NCBI RefSeq assembly: GCF_039941015.1
Contig: NZ_JBDVFI010000095.1
Source: Sedimentitalea sp039941015
GTDB lineage: Bacteria > Pseudomonadota > Alphaproteobacteria > Rhodobacterales > Rhodobacteraceae
DNA length: 64,000 nucleotides
Strand: one strand, 5' to 3'
The position numbers and the translations under genes were made by a program. Under the pieces are notes generated by a model. The model had not been told where the DNA came from. It saw only the letters and a program-made list of their open reading frames with translations, and searched no databases. This document shows positions 9,754-18,604 of this stretch, piece by piece; the stretch's first letter is position 1, and each line of letters opens with the position of its first letter.

Positions 9754-9814
9754 TGCGCGCGCTCCCATGCGTAAAAGAGCCAGGGCCGCGCAGGACGCGG
9801 CCCCGGTTCGTGGT

Positions 9815-10837
9815 TCATTTCTGAAGGTCGGTCCAGATGCGGGTATAGATCGACTGCACGTCAGGTGGGCAGGTTTCGTTGAACACGCCCACGCTCTTTA
9901 GTTCTTCGGGAATGACGATTTCCGGTGCGGTTTTCATGTCTTCCGGCATGAATTCCTCGGACCCCATGATCCCGTTGGCGTAACGCGCGAATTCCGAGAT
10001 CAGCGCCGCGTTTTCTGGTTCCATGATAAAGTTCTGGAATGCCTTGGCTTCGTCGACATTCTGCGCATCTTTCAGGACAGCGACCGCATCCATCCAGACC
10101 GGGTAGCCTTCTTTGGGATAGCCGTATGCGATGTCTTCGTTTTGCAGACGCATCCGGAAGGTCGATCCGTTCCAGTTTACGCCGGCCCACAGATCCTCTT
10201 TGGCGAACTTTTCAAGGTTGCCATAGTCCATGCCAAGCCAGGATTTCTTGGCCTCGACCAGCGTGTCGCGGACTTTCTTGAGCACTTCCTTGTCGCCGGT
10301 GCAGGGCTCGCCACCATGGTACATGATCGCCAGCGCCATCACGTCGCCCATCTCCGGTACGACGTTGATCTTACCCTTCAGTTCTTCGGGGGGATCAAGG
10401 AACATGGCGGAGGTGTTGATGTCGCCATCATAGTATTTGGTGTTCACCACGACCCCGGTGGTGCCCCACTGCCATGGCACAGTATAGTGACGGCCCGGAT
10501 CCCATTTCACGTCGACCCACACGGGATCCATGTTCTTGAAATTCTCCATCTCGTCCGGGCGGCTTTCCAACAGCAGGTCTTCGCCGATCCAGATCGGAAC
10601 ATAGGTGTGCGTGGGCACAACGATATCGAACCCGTGACCCCCGGCCTTGACCTTGGCAAGTGCGGTATCGTTGCTGTCGAAATCGGTGACCGTGACCTTG
10701 ATGCCAGTCTCGGCCTCGAATTTCTCGATCAGCTTGGGGTTGGTATAGTTGCCCCAGTTATAGATGTTCAGTTCCTGCGCGGCGGCGCCAGTCGCCAGCA
10801 GCGCAAGCGCCGAAGCGGCGGATAGCAGATGTTTCAT
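9815..10837 (-). CDS. Polyamine-type ABC transporter periplasmic binding protein (PotD/PotF family)
   Basis: A 340-residue secreted protein with a cleavable signal peptide (MKHLLSAASALALLATGAAA). The mature start LNIYNWGNYTNPKLIEKFEAE and the phrase FDIVVPTHTYVP match the spermidine/putrescine binding proteins PotD and PotF. It would capture a cationic or amine substrate in the periplasm for the permeases encoded just upstream in the same operon. I cannot confirm the polyamine-binding residues by eye, so the ligand may be a different amine. Start chosen at the Met that opens the signal peptide. Confidence 0.88.
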   Translation of the reverse strand: MKHLLSAASALALLATGAAAQELNIYNWGNYTNPKLIEKFEAETGIKVTVTDFDSNDTALAKVKAGGHGFDIVVPTHTYVPIWIGEDLLLESRPDEMENFKNMDPVWVDVKWDPGRHYTVPWQWGTTGVVVNTKYYDGDINTSAMFLDPPEELKGKINVVPEMGDVMALAIMYHGGEPCTGDKEVLKKVRDTLVEAKKSWLGMDYGNLEKFAKEDLWAGVNWNGSTFRMRLQNEDIAYGYPKEGYPVWMDAVAVLKDAQNVDEAKAFQNFIMEPENAALISEFARYANGIMGSEEFMPEDMKTAPEIVIPEELKSVGVFNETCPPDVQSIYTRIWTDLQK

Positions 10838-10902
10838 TCGATACACTCCATGTAGGTACTCTGGTTCGTGGTCCCGGTTCGTTGCGACCGGGTTTGGTCT
10901 GG

Positions 10903-11736
10903 TCAGCGTTTTCGCATCGTCAGCAGGAAAAACAGGCTGACCAGAATTGCGCCCGCGACGAGAATCGCGGTCGAAATGGCATTGATTTCGGGGGTGACGA
11001 CCCGCCTGAGTTGGCCGAGCATATAGGTCGGCAGCGTGTCCTGCCCGGCGGATTTGACAAATTCGGTGATCACCACGTCATCCAGCGAGATCACAAAGGC
11101 CAGCATCAGACCAGCCACGATCCCCGGCCACATCAGGGGCAGGGTCACGCGGCGGAAAACCTGCCAGCGCGAGGCATAGAGGTCGGCGGCGGCGGCTTCG
11201 AGCGAGGTGTCCATGGTTTCGAGCCGCGCGCGGATTGGCAGATAGGCAAAGGGCACGCAAAAGGCGGTGTGCGCGACGATCAGGTAGATCATGCTGGTGT
11301 GCCCGGTCCAGACCTTGACCGCTGCGAACACGATCAACAGGGCCACGGCGGTCACGATTTCCGGCACCATCAGAGGCTGGTTGAGCAATGCATAGATCAT
11401 CGTGCGTCCGGGAAACCGCCGGACCCGCGTGGTGGCCAGCGCTGCCATCGTCGCGGCGATGGTTCCGATCGATGCCGCTGCCGTCGCTAGATACAACGAT
11501 CTCAGCGCGGCGTCCTGCACCTGTTCATTTGCAATGGCTTGCTGGTACCAACGCAACGAGAATCCCTCCCAAATCGCCAGCGATGTGCCTGCATTAAAGG
11601 AAAAGACGACAAGGATCATGATCGGCGCATAAAGCACGACAAAGGTGAACAACGCCACGATGGCAAAGCCGGGCAGGGTGCGCACGGAATAGCCGCGCGC
11701 CTTTGACTTTGGAGCGGCTTGGGTTGGTTCAGCCAT
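10903..11736 (-). CDS. ABC transporter permease (PotI/PotC family)
   Basis: The 277-residue inner-membrane protein has about six helices and the EAA loop typical of binding-protein-dependent permeases (EAAAADLYASRWQVFRRVTLPLMWPGI). It pairs with the PotH-like permease that it overlaps by 8 bases, forming the heteromeric channel of the transporter. The conserved CSLDDVVITEF-like end (here VISLDDVVITEF) is characteristic of PotC/PotI. Located in the middle of the potG-H-I-F-type operon. Confidence 0.9.
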   Translation of the reverse strand: MAEPTQAAPKSKARGYSVRTLPGFAIVALFTFVVLYAPIMILVVFSFNAGTSLAIWEGFSLRWYQQAIANEQVQDAALRSLYLATAAASIGTIAATMAALATTRVRRFPGRTMIYALLNQPLMVPEIVTAVALLIVFAAVKVWTGHTSMIYLIVAHTAFCVPFAYLPIRARLETMDTSLEAAAADLYASRWQVFRRVTLPLMWPGIVAGLMLAFVISLDDVVITEFVKSAGQDTLPTYMLGQLRRVVTPEINAISTAILVAGAILVSLFFLLTMRKR

Positions 11737-12664
11737 CGGCCTGCTCCCGCGAGGTGACGCGCACGTACCAGATCAGCGAAACCATTACCGCCGCCATCAG
11801 CATCAGCGACAGCGCCGCCCCGAGAGGCCAGTTTCGCCCGGCCCCGAATTGCAGTTCGATCAGGTTGCCGAACATCAGGTTCTTGCCGCCACCCAGAACG
11901 CGGGGGGTGACATAGGCGCCAAGCGAGGGGATGAATACGAGGATCGAGCCGGCGATGATGCCGGGCTTGATCAGCGGCAGGATCACCCGGCGGAACGCAG
12001 TCCAGCGCCCGGCGTAGAGATCATGCGCGGCTTCGACCAACCGGAAATCCAGCTTGTCCACTGCCGCATAGACCGGCAACACCATCAGCGGCAGATAGAC
12101 ATAGGTCATGCCGAACGCGATGGCGAAATTGGTGAACATCAACTGGATCGGTGCGTCGATGATCCCGATGAATACGAGGATATTGTTGAACACCCCCTCG
12201 GCCCGCAGCAGTTCCTGAATGGCAATTGTACGCACCAGCAGGTTGGTCCAGAACGGGACCGTGATCAGAAACAGCCAGAATTCGCGTTTACCGGGAGGTT
12301 GTGTGGCGATGAACCATGCGGTCGGGACGCCAAAGATCAGGGTCATGACCGTGGTAATCATCGACAGTGACAGGCTGCGCCAGAAAATCGACAGATGCGC
12401 GTCTGCCCACATCAGTGTGTCGTCAAAAATATCCCGCTGCAGAAAGATGTTGACCCAACCGTCGGTCGAAAATTCCCATTTCACATTGCCGTAGTCGCCC
12501 GGCGTGAGGAAGGAATAGACAACCATCACCATCAACGGGCCGGTTGCCGCGCAGACGATGATCACCAGCGCCGGTAAGGACAAGAGCCAGCGCCGCTTGG
12601 TATCCTGGCGTTGTGCTTCGGCCTCAAGATCGCCGGGTGAAAATGAGGGGGTGGTCTCGGTCAC
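11729..12664 (-). CDS. ABC transporter permease (PotH/PotB family)
   Basis: A 311-residue inner-membrane permease with a long polar N-terminus, a first helix near residue 30-50 and an EAA loop (EAAHDLYAGRWTAFRRVILPLIKPGI). The GAYVTPRVLGGGKNLMFGNLI stretch is a recognisable PotB/PotH signature. It partners with the following permease and the ATP-binding protein encoded 4 bases upstream. All genes of the set are translated closely coupled. Confidence 0.9.
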   Translation of the reverse strand: MTETTPSFSPGDLEAEAQRQDTKRRWLLSLPALVIIVCAATGPLMVMVVYSFLTPGDYGNVKWEFSTDGWVNIFLQRDIFDDTLMWADAHLSIFWRSLSLSMITTVMTLIFGVPTAWFIATQPPGKREFWLFLITVPFWTNLLVRTIAIQELLRAEGVFNNILVFIGIIDAPIQLMFTNFAIAFGMTYVYLPLMVLPVYAAVDKLDFRLVEAAHDLYAGRWTAFRRVILPLIKPGIIAGSILVFIPSLGAYVTPRVLGGGKNLMFGNLIELQFGAGRNWPLGAALSLMLMAAVMVSLIWYVRVTSREQADG

Positions 12665-12668
12665 GGCC

Positions 12669-13772
12669 TCAATCCTTCAGCACGGTAATGGCACCCGGCG
12701 CGATGGTCATGGTGACCGCACCGCCTTCGCCGGGCAAGTCGCCGCTGGACCCCGGCGCGTTTGACATCCGCGCCTTGACCAATTCGCCAGTGCCCAGACG
12801 CATATGGACGGCGGTGGCATCGCCGGAATAGACGACGGTTTCGATCGTCGCGCCAATCTCGCCTTCCCCTGCGGCCCCGACACGCACCTGCGCATGTTCC
12901 GGCCGGACCAGCACGCTGACCGGTCCGTCGGCGAGTCCGTCAGGGACCTGCACCTCAAATCGCCCTCCGGCCCGCAGCGTCACGCTGTTGCCAGTGAGGT
13001 CGGCATCCAGAAAGTTGGACTCGCCGATGAAATTTGCCACGAACCGCTCGGCAGGTCGTTCATAGATGTCTCGGGGCGAGCCGACCTGAAGTATCTTGCC
13101 TGCACTCATCACCGCAATGCGGTCGGACATGGTCAGCGCTTCTTCCTGATCATGGGTGACAAAGATAAAGGTGATCCCGGTTTCATGCTGCAACCGCTTT
13201 AGCTCGATCTGCATTTCCTTGCGCAGCTTGAGGTCCAGCGCCGACAGCGGTTCATCCAGCAACAGAACCTCGGGGTGGGGCGCAAGCGCGCGGGCGAGGG
13301 CCACGCGCTGTTGCTGTCCGCCCGAAATTTCGGAGGTGCGCCGCGATTTGAGCGCCTCCATCTGCACCAGTTTCAGCATCCGGTCCACTGTTTCAGCGAT
13401 TTCGGCCTTTGGTTTGCCAAGCATTTCGAGACCGAAGGCGATGTTGCCTGCGACGCTCATATGGGGAAACAGGGCATAGTTCTGAAACACGGTGTTGATG
13501 GGTCTCTGGTTCGGCGGCAGTCGGGATATATCCCGCCCCGCCAGCTGCAATGTTCCCATCGTCGGTGGTTCGAACCCGGCGATCAGCCGCAGCAGAGTGG
13601 TCTTTCCGCAGCCGGACGGGCCAAGCAGGGTAAAGAACTCGTTTCGGCGGATCGAGACGGACACATCGTCAAGGGCGCGAACTTCCTGCTCTCCGCCAAA
13701 AATTTTCGAGACACGGTTGACGTCAACCGCAGAGACATCAGACGCTAGGTCCGGGCTTGATAATTGATCCAT
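12669..13772 (-). CDS. ABC transporter ATP-binding protein (PotA/PotG family)
   Basis: The 367-residue ATPase has Walker A GPSGCGKTT, the ABC signature SGGQQQRVALARAL, Walker B VLLLDEPLSALD and the switch His in FVTHDQEEAL, followed by a C-terminal TOBE regulatory domain. It drives import through the two downstream permeases. The frame stays open to 13859, but the ATG at 13772 has an ACGGGGAAC ribosome site and begins just before the domain. It is the first gene of the five-gene minus-strand operon (ATPase, two permeases, binding protein, amidase). Confidence 0.9.
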   Translation of the reverse strand: MDQLSSPDLASDVSAVDVNRVSKIFGGEQEVRALDDVSVSIRRNEFFTLLGPSGCGKTTLLRLIAGFEPPTMGTLQLAGRDISRLPPNQRPINTVFQNYALFPHMSVAGNIAFGLEMLGKPKAEIAETVDRMLKLVQMEALKSRRTSEISGGQQQRVALARALAPHPEVLLLDEPLSALDLKLRKEMQIELKRLQHETGITFIFVTHDQEEALTMSDRIAVMSAGKILQVGSPRDIYERPAERFVANFIGESNFLDADLTGNSVTLRAGGRFEVQVPDGLADGPVSVLVRPEHAQVRVGAAGEGEIGATIETVVYSGDATAVHMRLGTGELVKARMSNAPGSSGDLPGEGGAVTMTIAPGAITVLKD

Positions 13773-14092
13773 GTTCCCCGTTGGTATTTTTGACCCGTGC
13801 AATGGCCGGGTCCTGTTTTCTTTCAGCCTATAACAATGCGTGCACGATGCAATACACACATTGAGATCGGCATTGCCAAGACGGTACAGTGCTCAGGAAC
13901 TGTTCAAAGATGGCCGGTTCTATAGGGATTGGGCTTGCCGAGCGGGACAAGAGGTGTTAGCGCTATCATCGACCTTTGCTTCACCAGTTGCGCCATAGGT
14001 CCTGGTATTTTCGGGCGGTGTTGTCGAGACGTCGCGAAAGGGCCACTATACCGGACAAAAGCGCGACCAGACTTGAAAGAGAAAGCTCTCTC
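13773..14092. other. Intergenic region between the ABC operon and edd
   Basis: These 320 bases separate two divergent operons and hold no convincing gene. They contain a near-perfect LacI-type palindrome (13955-13968), described separately, and the ribosome site GAAAGAGAAAG before edd. Promoters for both directions must lie here, but I cannot fix their -35/-10 boxes with confidence. Confidence 0.6.
13955..13968. promoter_or_regulatory. Candidate LacI-family operator upstream of edd-eda
   Basis: The 14 bases TGTTAGCGCTATCA differ from a perfect inverted repeat at only one base pair and have the CG-centred form typical of LacI-family operators in proteobacteria. The site lies 125 bases before the edd start, in the promoter region. 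No LacI-family gene is in the window, so the regulator would be encoded elsewhere. Confidence 0.4.
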
Positions 14093-15901
14093 ATGGTTTT
14101 ACACGCCAAAATTGCCGAAGTCACTGACCGAATTATCGACCGTAGCAGCGAAACGCGCGGCAAGTATCTTGATCGTATGCGCCAAGCTGCCGACAAGGGG
14201 CCGGCTCGCGCGCATCTGTCCTGCAGCGGGCAGGCCCATGCTTTTGCGGGTGCTGGCCCTGATCAGGATGCGCTCGCGACGGGGACGGGCGGCAACCTTG
14301 GCATTGTGACGGCTTATAATGACATGCTGTCCGCCCACCAGCCTTTTGAACGCTATCCCGAATTGATCCGCGCCGCCGCCCGCAAGGTTGGTGGCACGGC
14401 GCAGGTTGCAGGCGGCGTTCCGGCGATGTGTGATGGTGTCACCCAAGGCGAAGTCGGCATGGAGCTCAGTCTGTTTTCGCGCGACGTGATCGCGCTCGCC
14501 GCCGGTGTCGCGATGAGCCATAACACGTTTGACGCGGCGGTTTTTCTAGGCGTTTGCGACAAGATCGTTCCGGGTCTGGTCATCGCCGCCCAGGCCTTTG
14601 GTCACCTGCCTATCGTTTTCCTGCCTGCGGGTCCGATGACCAGCGGGCTGGCCAATGACGACAAGGCCAAGGTCCGCCAACAATTCGCCGCAGGCGAGGT
14701 CGGGCGCGATGCGCTGATGGCCGCAGAAATGGCCGCTTATCATGGCCCCGGCACCTGCACCTTTTACGGCACGGCCAACACCAACCAGATGTTGATGGAA
14801 TTCATGGGCCTGCATCTGCCCGGGTCGAGCTTTGTCAATCCCAACACCGATCTGCGCGACGCCTTGACCGCCGAAGGCGCTCGTCGCGCGCTGTCGCTCA
14901 GCGCACTTGGCAATGATTACACTCCGGTTTTTGACATCCTTGATGAGCGCGCCTTTGTGAACGGGATCGTCGGGCTGCATGCCACGGGCGGGTCCACCAA
15001 CCTGCTCATCCATCTCGTGGCTATGGCGCGGGCCGGGGGCATTGTTCTGGATTGGCAGGATTTCTCGGAACTCTCCGAGATCGTGCCGCTGATGGCACGT
15101 GTCTATCCCAACGGTCTGGCGGACGTGAACCACTTTCACGCTGCGGGCGGCCTTGGCTATATGATCGGTGATTTGCTGTCATCCGGTCTGCTGCATCCCG
15201 ACACTCGCACCGTCGCGGGCGAGGGGCTGGAGCATTACACTGCCGAGCCCAAGCTGAAAGACGGTGTGCTGAGCTGGGAAGCAGGCAGCGGCAAATCGCT
15301 GAACGACAAGATTCTGCGTCCGGCATCGGACCCTTTCCAGGCCAACGGAGGATTGAAACGTCTTGAGGGAAACCTTGGCACGGCCGTCATGAAAATCTCG
15401 GCTGTCGCTCCGGATCATCGGGTGATCGAGGCCCCGGTCCGGGTGTTTCACGATCAGGAAGACGTCAAGACCGCCTTCAAGGCCGGTGAATTCAACAGCG
15501 ATACCATCGTCGTCGTCCGCTTTCAGGGGCCAAAGGCCAACGGCATGCCCGAACTGCACAGCCTGACACCGATGCTGTCGATCCTGCAGGGTCGGGGCCT
15601 CAAGGTTGCGTTGGTCACTGATGGGCGCATGTCTGGCGCATCGGGCAAGGTCCCTGCGGCAATCCATGTCAGCCCCGAGGCACTGGATGGCGGCGTCATT
15701 GCCCATCTACAGGATGGTGATATTCTGCGCGTCGACGCCAATACCGGCGCGCTTGAAATCCTGACAGAAGGTGTCTTGGACCGCCCTGCCGCAACTGCCG
15801 ATCTTTCCGCAAACGAAGCCGGATTGGGCCGCGAACTCTTTGCCAATTTCCGCCGTGCCGTCTGCTCTGCAGACAGCGGCGCCACAATATTCGGAGTATG
15901 A
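14093..15901 (+). CDS. edd: Phosphogluconate dehydratase (6-phosphogluconate dehydratase)
   Basis: Converts 6-phosphogluconate to 2-keto-3-deoxy-6-phosphogluconate (KDPG), the first committed step of the Entner-Doudoroff path, using a [4Fe-4S] cluster. The 602-residue length equals the usual Edd length (about 603). Family blocks include GIVTAYNDMLSAHQPFERYP, GVPAMCDGVTQG, NTFDAAVFLGVCDKIVPG, HATGGSTNLLIHL and GRMSGASGKVPAAIH. The frame is open from 13976, but the ATG at 14093 follows GAAAGAGAAAGC and gives the normal N-terminus. The KDPG aldolase gene follows after 3 bases, completing the pathway pair. Confidence 0.95.
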   Translation: MVLHAKIAEVTDRIIDRSSETRGKYLDRMRQAADKGPARAHLSCSGQAHAFAGAGPDQDALATGTGGNLGIVTAYNDMLSAHQPFERYPELIRAAARKVGGTAQVAGGVPAMCDGVTQGEVGMELSLFSRDVIALAAGVAMSHNTFDAAVFLGVCDKIVPGLVIAAQAFGHLPIVFLPAGPMTSGLANDDKAKVRQQFAAGEVGRDALMAAEMAAYHGPGTCTFYGTANTNQMLMEFMGLHLPGSSFVNPNTDLRDALTAEGARRALSLSALGNDYTPVFDILDERAFVNGIVGLHATGGSTNLLIHLVAMARAGGIVLDWQDFSELSEIVPLMARVYPNGLADVNHFHAAGGLGYMIGDLLSSGLLHPDTRTVAGEGLEHYTAEPKLKDGVLSWEAGSGKSLNDKILRPASDPFQANGGLKRLEGNLGTAVMKISAVAPDHRVIEAPVRVFHDQEDVKTAFKAGEFNSDTIVVVRFQGPKANGMPELHSLTPMLSILQGRGLKVALVTDGRMSGASGKVPAAIHVSPEALDGGVIAHLQDGDILRVDANTGALEILTEGVLDRPAATADLSANEAGLGRELFANFRRAVCSADSGATIFGV

Positions 15902-15904
15902 GCC

Positions 15905-16552
15905 ATGTCTCTGTCCCCTAAAGACGCCAGCCAGCGCACCCGCGAGATTTGCGCGCGCGCGCCCATCGTGCCGGTGCTGGTCATTCACGACGTCGCCCAT
16001 GCCCGCCCATTGGCCGAGGCGCTGGTTGCCGGTGGATTGCCCGCGCTCGAAGTGACCCTGCGCACGCCGGTCGCGCTCGAAGCAATCCGGATCATGTCCG
16101 AAGTTGAAGGCGGTATCGTCGGGGCAGGGACGCTGGTCACCCCCGCCGACGTGCGCGCCGCCCGCGAGGCCGGGGCGCTGTTTGGTGTTTCGCCGGGGTC
16201 AACGCCGGCTCTGCTGGATGCCTGCGAGGCAGAAGACCTGCCAACTTTGCCGGGTGCCGCAACTGCGACCGAAGCGATGATGCTCTTGGAGCGTGGCTAT
16301 GACATGCTGAAATTCTTCCCCGCCGAAGCCTCTGGCGGAGCGCCCGCGCTCAAGGGGATTGGTGCGCCACTGCCGCAGATCACCTTCTGCCCGACCGGTG
16401 GTGTCAGCACCAAGAACGCCAACAGCTATTTGTCCTTACCCAACGTGCTGTGCGCGGGCGGCAGTTGGGTCGCGCCTGTCGATCTGATGAAATCCGGTGA
16501 CTGGGCTGGCATCGAAGACCTCGCGCGCGAGGCCAGCAAACTTTCGGCCTGA
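15905..16552 (+). CDS. eda: KDPG aldolase (2-dehydro-3-deoxyphosphogluconate aldolase)
   Basis: Splits KDPG into pyruvate and glyceraldehyde-3-phosphate. The 215-residue TIM-barrel protein has the catalytic Glu in LEVTLRT (about residue 49) and the Schiff-base Lys in LKFFPAE (about residue 136), with FCPTGGVS binding phosphate. It starts 3 bases after edd, behind GGAGTATGAG, and is cotranscribed with it. It ends 12 bases from the convergent TetR gene; no terminator hairpin is visible there. Confidence 0.96.
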   Translation: MSLSPKDASQRTREICARAPIVPVLVIHDVAHARPLAEALVAGGLPALEVTLRTPVALEAIRIMSEVEGGIVGAGTLVTPADVRAAREAGALFGVSPGSTPALLDACEAEDLPTLPGAATATEAMMLLERGYDMLKFFPAEASGGAPALKGIGAPLPQITFCPTGGVSTKNANSYLSLPNVLCAGGSWVAPVDLMKSGDWAGIEDLAREASKLSA

Positions 16553-16564
16553 TCTGCGGTTTAT

Positions 16565-17221
16565 TCAGCCGTTTTCTAGACTTGCCCTGATCCCGGCAGC
16601 ACAGAAACGCACCAGTTCCCGTTGCCGGTCAGGGCCCCCAGGATTAACGGCACCCAGAGTCTCGATGCGCCAGCCAGAGGTGAGCAAGGCCAACATTGCG
16701 GACACGGAATAGACAAATCCCGCCGCGATCGCACCGCGTTTGGCGTCGGGGAATACCAACGCGATTTCATCGATAAAACGATTTGCCGTGGGGTCGAAAC
16801 AGACCGCCGCCAGATCCCGCCATCGTGGGTCAGCGGACACATGCGCCACCAACCGCGCATAGGCCAGCCATTGGATGTCACCGCTCGCCGCACGTTCCAA
16901 GTACGGGCCGACAAAGCACTCCAGCAGGCTTTCAATGGTCATCGGCCCGTCGGCCTTGCGCGCTGACAGCATATCGATTCGCAGTTTTGATAGATCATCA
17001 GCCCGCCGCGTCACGGTCTGCGCGAACAGTTCTGCCTTGCCGCCGCCATGGTGATGGACCAGTCCCACTTGCGTCTTTGCCGCAGCGGCAATATCGCGGA
17101 TGGTGGCGCCATCGAACCCCTTGTCCGCAAACACGATTTCCGCGGCATTCAGGATGCGTTCCCGTGACTGGATCGCCCGCTTGGATGGGGCCCGTTGACG
17201 TTGGGTTTCTGAAATCTTCAT
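16565..17221 (-). CDS. TetR/AcrR-family transcriptional regulator
   Basis: The 218-residue protein has an N-terminal TetR helix-turn-helix (residues about 18-65: RILNAAEIVFADKGFDGATI, then AKTQVGLVHHHGGGKAELF) and a helical ligand/dimerisation domain. It is divergent from the monooxygenase operon with a perfect inverted repeat in between, so it most likely represses that operon and itself until an inducer, probably a substrate of the monooxygenase, binds. The HHHGGGK turn differs from the common HYHFGSK form but fits the same recognition-helix position. Confidence 0.9.
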   Translation of the reverse strand: MKISETQRQRAPSKRAIQSRERILNAAEIVFADKGFDGATIRDIAAAAKTQVGLVHHHGGGKAELFAQTVTRRADDLSKLRIDMLSARKADGPMTIESLLECFVGPYLERAASGDIQWLAYARLVAHVSADPRWRDLAAVCFDPTANRFIDEIALVFPDAKRGAIAAGFVYSVSAMLALLTSGWRIETLGAVNPGGPDRQRELVRFCAAGIRASLENG

Positions 17222-17240
17222 AAAATCACCTTGCCTTATA

Positions 17241-17256
17241 TTGAACAGTTGTTCAA
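17241..17256. promoter_or_regulatory. Putative TetR operator (perfect inverted repeat)
   Basis: TTGAACAGTTGTTCAA has two identical 7-base arms around a 2-base centre. It sits 20 bases from the regulator start and 32 bases from the monooxygenase start, where binding would block both promoters. This size and position are usual for TetR-family operators. Confidence 0.7.
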
Positions 17257-17287
17257 GTTAGTGCGAGATTTCTTTTGGAGAGGATGC

Positions 17288-18604
17288 ATGACCGAAACGC
17301 GCGAACAATTTGCCCTGATTGGTGCCGGGCCAATGGGATTGGCCGCTGCCAAGACATTGCAGGACCAAGGCATCGCCTTTCAGGGGTTCGAATTGCATTC
17401 CGGTGTCGGCGGCCTCTGGGATATCGATAACCCGAAATCCACCATGTACGAGAGCGCGCATCTGATCTCATCCAAGCGGATGACGGAATTTGCCGACTTT
17501 CCCATGCGGGATGAAGTGGCGGAATATCCTTCGCATCACGAAATGAAGAGATATTTCAACGAGTTCGCCGATCACTTTGATCTGCGACGTCACTATCGTT
17601 TCAACGCCGAGGTGCTGCGCACCGAACCGTTGGGGGGGAATGGCGATGGCTGGCGCGTGGTCTGGCGGGACGCAGATGGCGAGCACGTGGCGATCTTTGC
17701 CGGCGTGTTGATTGCCAATGGTACGCTGTCGGAACCCAACCGGCCCAGTTTTGAGGGAACATTCGATGGCGAGTTGATCCACGCAGCCGACTATCGCAGC
17801 GCCAGCCAGTTTGATGGCAAACGCGTTCTGATCGTAGGCGCGGGCAATTCCGGCTGTGACATCGCGGTTGACGCGATCCATCACGGGCGCAGCTGTGATC
17901 TGTCGATGCGTCGGGGATATTATTTTGTACCCAAATACGTCTTTGGCAAACCTGCCGATACAGTGGGCGGCGGTATCAAGCTGCCCAAATGGCTCAAGCG
18001 CAAGGTCGACGCGCTGATACTCGACTGGTTCGTCGGCAATCCGCAGAAATACGGATTTCCCAAGCCCGACTACCAGCTTTACGAAAGCCATCCGATCGTC
18101 AATTCACTGGTTCTTTATCACGCCGGACATGGCGATTTGCGCGTCCGGCCAGATGTCGATCGGCTTGATGGGCAGACCGTTCACTTCAGGGATGGCAGCC
18201 AGGCGGATTATGACATGATCCTCGCGGCCACGGGGTATCGGCTGCATTATCCGTTTATCGATGATGCCCTGCTGAACTGGCGGGGTGATGCGCCACATCT
18301 GTTCCTCAACGCCATGCATCCAGAGCGCGACGACCTGTTCGTACTGGGCATGATCGAGGCGACGGGGCTTGGCTGGCAGGGTCGACACGAACAGGCCGAG
18401 ATGGTCGCGCGTTATATCGCAGGCTTACGGCTCGCGCGGAATGAAGCGCGGTTATTGCAGGCGGAGAAAGCTGATACATTTGCCCGTGCAACCGGTGGCA
18501 TGAACTATCTGAACGTCGCGCGCATGGCCTATTATGTGGACAAGGAAACCTATCGCGGCGCGCTTAACGCCTGGATCAAGGCGCTTGGCGGGCAGGGCGT
18601 ATGA
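17288..18604 (+). CDS. Flavin-containing monooxygenase (class B flavoprotein)
   Basis: The 438-residue protein has an FAD-binding LIGAGPMGLAAAK motif near its start, the class B fingerprint FDGELIHAADY (FxGxxxHxxxY form), and a second, NADPH-binding motif VLIVGAGNSGCDIA. The fingerprint's terminal Tyr rather than Trp-Pro points to an N/S-hydroxylating FMO-type enzyme more than to a Baeyer-Villiger type, though this is not decisive. The ATG at 17288 follows TTTGGAGAGGATGC; an earlier in-frame ATG at 17231 lies inside the operator region. It is first in a four-gene coupled operon with a BASS symporter, an epimerase and an SDR. Confidence 0.9.
   Translation: MTETREQFALIGAGPMGLAAAKTLQDQGIAFQGFELHSGVGGLWDIDNPKSTMYESAHLISSKRMTEFADFPMRDEVAEYPSHHEMKRYFNEFADHFDLRRHYRFNAEVLRTEPLGGNGDGWRVVWRDADGEHVAIFAGVLIANGTLSEPNRPSFEGTFDGELIHAADYRSASQFDGKRVLIVGAGNSGCDIAVDAIHHGRSCDLSMRRGYYFVPKYVFGKPADTVGGGIKLPKWLKRKVDALILDWFVGNPQKYGFPKPDYQLYESHPIVNSLVLYHAGHGDLRVRPDVDRLDGQTVHFRDGSQADYDMILAATGYRLHYPFIDDALLNWRGDAPHLFLNAMHPERDDLFVLGMIEATGLGWQGRHEQAEMVARYIAGLRLARNEARLLQAEKADTFARATGGMNYLNVARMAYYVDKETYRGALNAWIKALGGQGV

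Noticed and set aside
8773..15706. Other long open frames opposite the amidase, ABC transporter and edd genes
   Set aside because: All lie inside confidently assigned genes, lack motifs and have shadow-like composition.
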